From Rhea pennata (lineage: Eukaryota; Chordata; Aves; Rheiformes; Rheidae): DNA of 64,000 nt. Where the stretch lies: assembly GCF_028389875.1 (NCBI RefSeq), contig NC_084672.1:10779958-10843957 (forward strand), given 5' to 3'. Shown in pieces: positions 61,001-64,000 of the stretch. How positions within the stretch are numbered: the stretch's first letter is position 1; every line of letters starts with the position of its first letter. Under the pieces are notes generated by a model, which worked only from the letters and a program-made list of their open reading frames with translations, did no database searches and was not told where the DNA came from. The translations under genes and the position numbers were made by a program.

Positions 61001-62939
61001 GACTATTACATTTGGGTCCTAGGGAGCACAGAGCACCAAGACTAGGAAAGTACAAGAACCCCAGCAACATAGTAAAGAGGAAGATGGCAGAGAAGAGTCA
61101 TCAGCAAGAAGTGTCCGGAGAAACTCTGTTAGATTTGGGTGAAGATGCCACTGAAAAGTGTGAAGTAAAGATTCTTGGAACAGGATAAGGATTAAAAGAC
61201 AAGGTAAAGGTAGGTCTCCAAAGCAAGAATAAGAATATCCAAGTCAACAGGAAAAAATTCCAGGAAACTGGAGACCTGTGATGAGAGCTGCACTGAGAAC
61301 TCACACATAAAGCGGCATCCACACTGTGGTTTCAGTGGAATAGACTGGTCATTTCAAGGAAGGCATGAATAACTGTACTCCTTCTGAGGAAAAAGTAAAA
61401 GCCCATTGTGGCTCAATTCAATTATATCCAGTCTTCTAAAATAGCCTGCTGTGTGCCCATCAGTCGTCTTTTGCTTATTATACCAGAATACTGCTAAGAG
61501 AATCCCAAAAAACTAGAGACTACACTAGCTCACAGTCTCCACAGTGTATCACATACCACTGCATTTGATTTTATAATGCTGAAGATTTTCTTCATAGCTT
61601 TGTGCTGAACCCTATTTAGAGATGATCTCATATGCTTTCATTCTGATATGCTGACATTCAACAGGCGTGCTTGATTGCATCACTGCCTTTGACAATCATA
61701 CCTCATTTTTATATCTTTCTATATCTTTGCTACTACACCCTGTCTGAATTCAGGGCCACCAATTTGGAAAATGAAATAACCACTCATAGAAGATCAAAAC
61801 TTGACTTCAGATGCTAATGCAGTGAAAAGTTTAAACTACAGCCACCATAACTATGCAAGCAACACCTGTTTGGCAAGCAGGTTCTTCTGTGAGTTAGTGC
61901 AGGTGTAAAGATTTTATTACTTATGATCACACCTGCTGGTAGATATGTGCCAAAATCAGAAATAGCTAGCTGGAGGAAGAAAAATAAGAATTAATGGGGC
62001 ATATTCTGCACTCAGAGCAGTATAAATCCAAAGCAACTTCATGAAGCTCATTTGAATTATTTCAAATTCACATTGCTACAAATGAGTGCAGATCCTGGCT
62101 AAGTACAACAGAGTACAGCTCAAAAATCTTCACAAAATCCTTACAGAAAGTTATTACTTTCTAGAAAATTGGGCCTTGTATTTTGAATATAGTACGTATA
62201 TAAGTGCATGAAGTGCACACAAGAGGTACAAGCAATTGTGCAGATACCCTCGCATGTAAGAGATGGGAGTAAGTGTAGTTGGATTTATGTTATGCTTTCA
62301 TACCCAGGACTGAAGTGTTGCAAGGCTTACCCCATCAGCTTCTAAGGTGACTCATAACATTCAAATCTTACACACACACATGTAAAATATCAGAACCTAT
62401 CCCCATAGATTCAGCTAAGTTCAGAGATCAGCAGGTTTTTCTTATGTTCTTTACGCACTTTATGCACTAATCCTGGCAGCCCTCCCAAGTACCTCTTAAT
62501 TTTTAATATGATGACTATATTCTTGAGGTAAAGGCAATGACTGGGATAAAACTGAACCTGTTTACTTTACTTCAGCTGAAATGCTTCCACATGCATTAAT
62601 TAAGGTTTAATTAGCATAAATTAAGATCCATGCTGGAATCATGTAAAGACACTATTAATAGAGGAGTCCCGTGTCTTCCAGGACAGGAGCTCCAAAAGCA
62701 AAGCTGTTGAGATGTAAAATTAGGAACAGCTCACAACAAAACTCATCTCCAAGGAGGGCCAAATGTCAAAGCAAACTGCATAGCAGCACTCATTCCAGAC
62801 AATCTGCAAAATATGCTGGCAGTGCTTCTTCACTGTAAAAGACAACGTACTTACGTTGGCTCTTCTGAGACTGTTCTGGTCTCTTCCATTTCTTGTGCCT
62901 GTTTAAACCATGGTAATTTTGCTTCAACAGGATTCTTTT
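13510..62939 (-). CDS. ADAMTSL3: ADAMTSL3 (ADAMTS-like 3, punctin-2), C-terminal 1234 residues in 17 exons; 5' end beyond right edge
   Basis: ADAMTSL3 is a secreted extracellular-matrix glycoprotein related to ADAMTS proteases but without the catalytic domain. Exons in transcript order: 62855-62939, 55515-55801, 48204-48333, 46927-47119, 46098-46277, 45057-45210, 39885-40965, 37655-37782, 37223-37351, 25517-25699, 23207-23326, 22223-22435, 19580-19763, 16856-17060, 15967-16076, 14152-14366, 13510-13619. All junctions are GT-AG and keep phase. Domain order (residues counted from the first full codon here): five TSP1 repeats (about 28-342), Ig1 (about 360-455), a 200-residue linker, Ig2 (about 660-745), Ig3 (about 760-850), Ig4 (about 868-960), four more TSP1 repeats (about 961-1198), and PLAC (1201-1232). 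TSP1 repeats carry CSATCG/CSVSCG-type motifs for O-fucosylation. The ending QRCCQSCQE and motifs such as GSRAYLLPKTSVVIKCPVRR are those of ADAMTSL3, not ADAMTSL1. Signal peptide, first TSP1, Cys-rich and spacer regions are outside the window. Confidence 0.94.
14152..14366 (-). CDS. ADAMTSL3: ADAMTSL3 exon: last TSP1 repeat
   Basis: The exon encodes SVVRRNCSSEACDVYWRIGP, then WRPCSADCGSGFQSRRVYC through WQHCNVTSCG. It closes one TSP1 repeat and contains the final one. The donor must be GTATGT at 14151; the nearby GTAAAT would break the frame into the PLAC exon. Confidence 0.92.
14420..14710 (-). mobile_element. CR1 LINE 3' fragment
   Basis: The plus-strand start TCATAGAATCATAGAA is the complement of the short tandem repeat ending CR1 elements. 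It is followed by GGTTGGAAAGGACTTCTGGAGA and further CR1 3'UTR-like sequence (GTTGCCCAGAACC, GGAGACTTCACACC). The element is 5'-truncated and lies in minus orientation, in the sense direction of the host gene. This is the best marker that the host is a bird or close reptile. The right boundary is approximate. Confidence 0.88.
14711..15966 (-). other. ADAMTSL3 intron sequence right of the CR1 fragment
   Basis: AT-rich intron between the exons at 14152-14366 and 15967-16076. I see nothing beyond the CR1 fragment to its left. Confidence 0.6.
15967..16076 (-). CDS. ADAMTSL3: ADAMTSL3 exon: TSP1-like segment
   Basis: The exon encodes CSGRCAGRTAGLHHRHFICQ, then LRNGSLVPNSSCDERKR. It is the middle of a divergent TSP1 repeat whose start lies in the exon to the right and whose last cysteines (NCSSEAC) lie in the next exon. 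The acceptor is TTTTTCAG and the donor is GTATTC. The 779-base intron to its right (16077-16855) shows nothing notable. Confidence 0.9.
16856..17060 (-). CDS. ADAMTSL3: ADAMTSL3 exon: TSP1 repeat
   Basis: The exon encodes WVTSPWSECSASCGSGFHF, then RQITCQQIKANGSV through GRKPCTIFSC and TERTIPTKGQ. It has the WxxW-like start, the CSASCG motif and six cysteines of a complete TSP1 repeat. Acceptor CCTGTAG, donor GTAAGT. Confidence 0.93.
17061..19579 (-). other. ADAMTSL3 intron
   Basis: Intron of 2.5 kb. The part at about 18700-19450 is less AT-rich and holds a 162-codon open frame on the minus strand (18745-19233) with no recognisable domain. It could be a decayed repeat, but I cannot name it. 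Confidence 0.5.
19580..19763 (-). CDS. ADAMTSL3: ADAMTSL3 exon: first TSP1 repeat after the Ig domains
   Basis: The exon encodes DYKWEYAEWSTCSASCGNSG, then TRSRRLQCMNSEKRKVNESL through YQSCSTCDCPA. It has the TSP1 pattern with W-x5-W-x2-C and CSASCG. Acceptor CGACTAG, donor GTAAAC. Confidence 0.93.
19764..22222 (-). other. ADAMTSL3 intron with compound microsatellite
   Basis: AT-rich intron of 2.5 kb. The only distinct element is the simple repeat at 20931-20999; no coding signal is seen. Confidence 0.6.
20931..20999. repeat. Compound AT/GT/GA microsatellite
   Basis: Consecutive short runs of AT, GT, G and GA dinucleotides, ending in an impure GA/AAAG tract. It is likely polymorphic. Confidence 0.85.
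22223..22435 (-). CDS. ADAMTSL3: ADAMTSL3 exon: main body of Ig-like domain 4
   Basis: The exon encodes CPVLPNHRNTVHWLFRDFPV, an intermediate strand region (TLVGGRILEV), GQFTGQYRCWTSAS and PMSVWVNVKKE. The C...W...Y-x-C signature of an Ig fold is complete: Cys of strand B, Trp of strand C and the YRC of strand F. Acceptor TTTTTAG; donor GTTTGT is rather weak. Phase fits both neighbours. Confidence 0.92.
22436..23206 (-). other. ADAMTSL3 intron within Ig domain 4
   Basis: A 771-base AT-rich intron splitting the fourth Ig domain. No further features are seen. Confidence 0.6.
23207..23326 (-). CDS. ADAMTSL3: ADAMTSL3 exon: linker and first strands of Ig-like domain 4
   Basis: The exon encodes QTFTGNNTLSSKGSRRKRVL, then MASAIGTNVNVVPGDPLRIG. 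The first part is a basic, Ser-rich linker after Ig3. The second (GTNVNVVPGDPLRIG) is the A'-B strand region leading to the Cys at the start of the next exon. Acceptor TTTTCCAG, donor GTGTGT. Confidence 0.9.
23327..25516 (-). other. ADAMTSL3 intron with minisatellite
   Basis: A 2.2-kb intron holding the TCTAGA minisatellite. An A10/T8 run lies at 25150-25167. Nothing else is recognised. Confidence 0.6.
24412..24650. repeat. 20-bp minisatellite with TCTAGA palindrome core
   Basis: Six back-to-back identical copies of the unit ATTTATTTTTTAAAATCTAG run from 24521 to 24640. A partial copy follows. Degenerate copies with variable A/T tracts lie on the left from about 24412. Each unit junction forms a TCTAGA palindrome flanked by A and T runs, so single strands could fold into many hairpins. 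Confidence 0.95.
25517..25699 (-). CDS. ADAMTSL3: ADAMTSL3 exon: second half of Ig-like domain 3
   Basis: The exon encodes VPQPNVTWFKKKDVLQINSS, then LLLNGSLFLRNVSYEDAG and AYTCTATNALGKAEATSVLH. It supplies the Trp of strand C and the DAGAYTC motif of strand F of an I-set Ig domain. N-linked glycosylation sequons are seen (NVT, NSS, NGS, NVS). Acceptor TTTTAAAG, donor GTAGGT. Confidence 0.94.
25700..37222 (-). other. Large ADAMTSL3 intron (11.5 kb)
   Basis: The largest intron in the window splits Ig domain 3. It is mostly AT-rich. Moderately GC-richer patches lie near 31200-31500 and 32820-33200. A probable degraded repeat covers 31840-32830. I found no exon of another gene. Confidence 0.6.
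31840..32830. repeat. Probable ancient, degraded interspersed repeat
   Basis: Phrases such as GAATTGCCATTCTTAATCAG, AAGTCCATCTAATGCAGCAT, GGGGTGATCAGAACTGCA and TTTTTGAAAACCCAAG occur in the same order as in an old amniote repeat that I recall from turtle, crocodile and bird genomes (CR1/L3-like). It is heavily mutated and no open reading frame survives. Family assignment is from memory and uncertain. Confidence 0.35.
37223..37351 (-). CDS. ADAMTSL3: ADAMTSL3 exon: first half of Ig-like domain 3
   Basis: The exon encodes VPVIFSSFLNVTNREASDLS, then VVVGGTIMARVGANIVVECP and VK. The ECPVK Cys is the strand-B cysteine that pairs with YTC in the next exon. The acceptor TTTAAAG must be used: the AG two bases further on would break the frame set by the exon to its right. 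Donor GTAAGC. The 303-base intron to the right (37352-37654) holds nothing else. Confidence 0.92.
37655..37782 (-). CDS. ADAMTSL3: ADAMTSL3 exon: second half of Ig-like domain 2
   Basis: The exon encodes VILDTIGKVQIQNPTRRELG, then TYGCLFANDFGFDMETSLLL and RA. ELGTYGC is the strand-F motif of an Ig fold, one change away from the usual D-x-G-x-Y-x-C. Acceptor CTTGAAG, donor GTAAGA. Confidence 0.93.
38590..38635. repeat. AT/GT microsatellite
   Basis: Interrupted TA dinucleotide runs pass into a short GT run. It is a simple repeat without further signal. Confidence 0.8.
39518..39590. repeat. Perfect 21-bp inverted repeat with 31-base loop
   Basis: The left arm 39518-39538 (starting ACCTTGCTCATATC) is the exact reverse complement of the right arm 39570-39590. 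The spacer 39539-39569 is AT-rich. The arms do not extend in either direction. It could be a MITE remnant, a templated inversion from replication, or an RNA hairpin in the pre-mRNA. Confidence 0.95.
39885..40965 (-). CDS. ADAMTSL3: ADAMTSL3 large exon: Ig-like domain 1, linker, first half of Ig domain 2
   Basis: This 1081-base exon is far larger than its neighbours (85-287 bases). It first encodes a linker (IKAKLPEKYS, VYIQTRQEKRINFTIG) and Ig1: GSRAYLLPKTSVVIKCPVRR, IRWEKDG and TDIGVYRCIAGS. A linker of about 200 residues follows. It contains a conserved-looking acidic helix-like block (GAYSMDTVQFEELIRNMSQL, then DDLASQLIYQLVAELA). It ends with strands A-C of Ig2 (VRIGNTVFLT, VNLLCETAG, YTWTKDG). 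The acceptor follows a T12 tract (TTTTTCAG); the donor is AA followed by GTAAGT. The long open frame together with the phase fit makes this exon certain. Confidence 0.96.
41780..42340. promoter_or_regulatory. Intragenic CpG island in ADAMTSL3
   Basis: A compact block rich in CpG dinucleotides stands inside an AT-rich intron, about 0.8 kb upstream (in ADAMTSL3 sense) of the Ig1 exon. A strong plus-strand splice donor (CAG followed by GTGAGA) lies at 42044/42045. This would suit the first exon of an antisense transcript. An alternative ADAMTSL3 promoter is the other option. Long open frames here (for example 238 codons on the minus strand) look like GC-rich chance. Confidence 0.55.
43130..43860. 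other. GC-rich intronic block
   Basis: Moderately GC-rich with scattered CpG, less dense than the island to its left. Several overlapping open frames of 70-160 codons on both strands show no known domain. It may be an eroded part of the same regulatory domain. Confidence 0.4.
45057..45210 (-). CDS. ADAMTSL3: ADAMTSL3 exon: fifth TSP1 repeat in this window
   Basis: The exon encodes CSVSCGVGIQRRKLACQKLT, then AKGQYVALNGSMCSGLSP and LVRSCQMNACN. The repeat starts in the exon to the right (VVGEWSK). Acceptor TTTTCACAG, donor GTAAGT. The 887-base intron to the right (45211-46097) holds a G9 run at 45281-45289 and nothing else notable. Confidence 0.94.
46098..46277 (-). CDS. ADAMTSL3: ADAMTSL3 exon: fourth TSP1 repeat and start of fifth
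   Basis: Exactly 60 codons, phase 0 at both ends: CSRTCGRGIQSRKVYCKQLL, then TDGSFLKHPDEICQ through KPCAKVDCPPQLVVGEWSK. Acceptor CTCCTTAG, donor GTGAGC. The 649-base intron to the right (46278-46926) is featureless. Confidence 0.94.
46927..47119 (-). CDS. ADAMTSL3: ADAMTSL3 exon: third TSP1 repeat and start of fourth
   Basis: The exon encodes WQSGLWRRCSATCGVGIQTR, then DVFCQQPGGSTVAPEDCK through ACNQIDCPPVWHVEEWQQ. Acceptor GGAACAG, donor GTATTG. The 1084-base intron to the right (47120-48203) holds an A18 run near 47389-47404 and an A/AAAG-rich tract near 48016-48050. Confidence 0.94.
48204..48333 (-). CDS. ADAMTSL3: ADAMTSL3 exon: second TSP1 repeat
   Basis: The exon encodes TQEAIAMCLHVETKQAVNET, then LCDRSKRPPPMARVC and NVNLCPPR. 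It completes the repeat begun in the exon to the right (YIGFTPCSATCLGG). Acceptor TTAATTCAG, donor GTATAC. Confidence 0.93.
52670..53150. promoter_or_regulatory. Second intragenic CpG island in ADAMTSL3
   Basis: CpG density is high at 52690-52920, with a weaker shoulder to 53150. A minus-strand donor-like site (CAGAG followed by GTAAAA) near 52981 could join a first exon here to the exon at 48204-48333. Plus-strand donors (CCG followed by GTAACG or GTAATT) are also present. Strand and product cannot be decided from sequence. Confidence 0.5.
55481..55510. repeat. AAAT tetranucleotide microsatellite touching a splice donor
   Basis: About seven AAAT units. On the gene strand the exon donor GTACTT (55514-55509) runs straight into TTATTTATTT. 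Length changes could therefore alter the intron start. Confidence 0.9.
55515..55801 (-). CDS. ADAMTSL3: ADAMTSL3 exon: first TSP1 repeat in this window and start of second
   Basis: The exon encodes FIPEPWSPCSATCGNGIQVR, then DVKCRILLAFTQTEVELPEE through GCHQAPC. An acidic linker follows (SDPIPHTPEFSHAEDG), then YDWEYIGFTPCSATCLG. The TFIPEPWS start is characteristic of the first post-spacer TSP1 repeat in ADAMTSL1/3. Acceptor TTTGCAG; donor GTACTT is weak. Confidence 0.95.
55802..62854 (-). other. ADAMTSL3 intron (7.1 kb)
   Basis: AT-rich intron with a T41/G12 homopolymer junction at 58037-58089. Short open frames (for example 60913-61188) lack recognisable domains. Nothing else is supported. 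Confidence 0.6.
58037..58089. repeat. Homopolymer junction: T41 followed by G12
   Basis: Forty-one T bases are followed directly by twelve G bases. Such a tract is unstable in replication and in sequencing, so its exact length may be an assembly artefact. Confidence 0.9.
62855..62939 (-). CDS. ADAMTSL3: ADAMTSL3 exon: linker before the TSP1 array
   Basis: The exon encodes KNPVEAKLPWFKQAQEMEET, then RTVSEEP and the first two bases of a Thr codon completed in the next exon (TFIPEPWS). It is a charged linker between the spacer region and the first TSP1 repeat of the array. Acceptor CACACTAG, donor GTAAGT. On sequence alone it is weak, but phase and the EEPTFIPEP junction support it. Confidence 0.85.
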
Positions 62940-64000
62940 CTAGTGTGGGGGGGGAAGCATTAAAAAAATAAGTATAAGTAGTTCCTTTAAATTCAAAGCA
63001 ATACATAAATGTTTGCATTATTCTCACTAGCACTTCACTCTTTACACTGCCTATTGACTTATTGCTCCTGAGTAAAGATACACTGGATAGTAAAATATCA
63101 TTTATTAGGAAATTTTTTTCATGACACTGCAGTTCAGTCCTGATACTACTTTTTTTGTGAGAGAGTACCAGTAATCCAATTACTGTTCCCATTTAATATT
63201 TAACCTCTCTCCTACATCTTCCCAAATGTGTTCAGTTTGTATTAGACTATAATGCATGTATCAGTGTAAAGGATTATTGTCTCATCTTAAGTTTATAGCG
63301 GGAAAGGAAGCCAGAAGATAACAAACATACTTTATTCTCCAGATGGACTGGCTTCATTAGAAAATTTTGATGTCAAACATTATTTTTACTAACTAGTAGT
63401 AGCCAGCCACCTTTCCCACAATTGGAATCCAATTTAAAAAGAGAAAAACAGTCTGCTATGCTTCTTTTATCTGTCTCTACATCCCAAATTTGTATCATGA
63501 CTTTTCTTGGGGTTGTTTAAGCCAGTTGAACATCTGTGCCTCCAAACCTAAGCAAAACCCCAGAAGGTCATTAAAATTTATACTGGATGGTTTAAATAAT
63601 GGCATAGTATTTAACCCCGAATAGTTTTGTGCTTGAAGAACTCTCTAAATTCTGAACTTCCTAAAGTCTGAAAACATCCTGAAGAAAAACATGAGGTTGT
63701 CTACACATACTTTTCACTTTTTCTACGTAAATCTTTATGGCAAGTTGTGAAGGTCTGAAATATAGTCTTTCAAACAAAAACTGAAAAACAAGAGTAGAAC
63801 CTACCCAAATTTTCCAGGCCCAGAGGGAGAGAAATGAACAATGTATAAGAATAGAACAGGACACACTACATTCCTAATTTATCCTTCTTTTTTCCTTTCA
63901 CCTTTCCATGTACATTTTTACATCTTACAAATTATTTTAAAGAATATTTGTCAATTTACATCATTTAAGCGTTACAGACTTTTTAAGTACACAAAAGTAG
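62940..64000 (-). other. ADAMTSL3 intron, open at right edge
   Basis: AT-rich intron sequence. The next upstream exon (spacer region) is not in the window. No feature is seen. Confidence 0.6.

Noticed and set aside
60913-61188. A 91-codon plus-strand frame
   Set aside because: Lys/Glu-rich with no domain or splice evidence; intronic chance frame.
1-64000. Search for tRNA, rRNA, CRISPR arrays, endogenous retroviral genes and bacterial-type operons
   Set aside because: None was seen; the window is ordinary spliced vertebrate DNA with only repeat fragments. A covariance-model scan would be needed to exclude small RNA genes.

Overview
The window is a piece of an amniote nuclear chromosome, most likely a bird. 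It carries spliced genes with GT-AG introns, CpG-island promoters, AT-rich introns and a CR1 LINE tail of the avian/reptilian kind (14420-14710). It holds three protein-coding genes: the 5' end of EFL1 (minus strand, leaving on the left), all of SAXO2 (plus strand), and the 3' two-thirds of ADAMTSL3 (minus strand, entering from the right). Exons were assembled by hand from splice sites and reading-phase continuity, and every junction keeps frame. I see no bacterial, viral or CRISPR features.

Region 1-1400: EFL1 and SAXO2 lie head to head and share a CpG island (about 530-1350). The first coding exon of EFL1 (176-266, minus) encodes the GTPase start with the P-loop region AHVDHG(K). SAXO2 starts at 1087. 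A consensus RFX X-box (1025-1038) sits about 50 bases upstream of the SAXO2 ATG, which fits a gene for a ciliary protein.

Region 1087-8500: SAXO2 has four coding exons (1087-1127, 4116-4295, 5709-5911, 7332-8314) giving 468 residues: a Cys-rich N-terminus and about eleven Mn-type microtubule-binding repeats. Poly(A) signals lie at 8453 and 8486.

Region 8500-11900 is intergenic between the convergent SAXO2 and ADAMTSL3 genes.

Region 11900-64000: ADAMTSL3 reads right to left. Seventeen coding exons between 62939 and 13510 encode the last 1234 residues: nine thrombospondin type 1 (TSP1) repeats, four Ig-like domains and a C-terminal PLAC domain. Its 3'UTR probably ends at the AATAAA at 11929-11934. 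The signal peptide, first TSP1 repeat, Cys-rich and spacer regions lie beyond the right edge. The fourth Ig domain (exons 23207-23326 and 22223-22435) is absent from the human protein as I recall it.

Inside ADAMTSL3 introns there are two compact CpG islands (about 41780-42340 and 52670-53150), a third GC-rich block (43130-43860), a 20-bp minisatellite with a TCTAGA core (24412-24650), a perfect 21-bp inverted repeat (39518-39590), a T41/G12 homopolymer junction (58037-58089), and a tetranucleotide microsatellite abutting a splice donor (55481-55510). I did not find an entirely new biological system. The best leads are the extra Ig domain, the X-box in the shared promoter, and the intragenic CpG islands.
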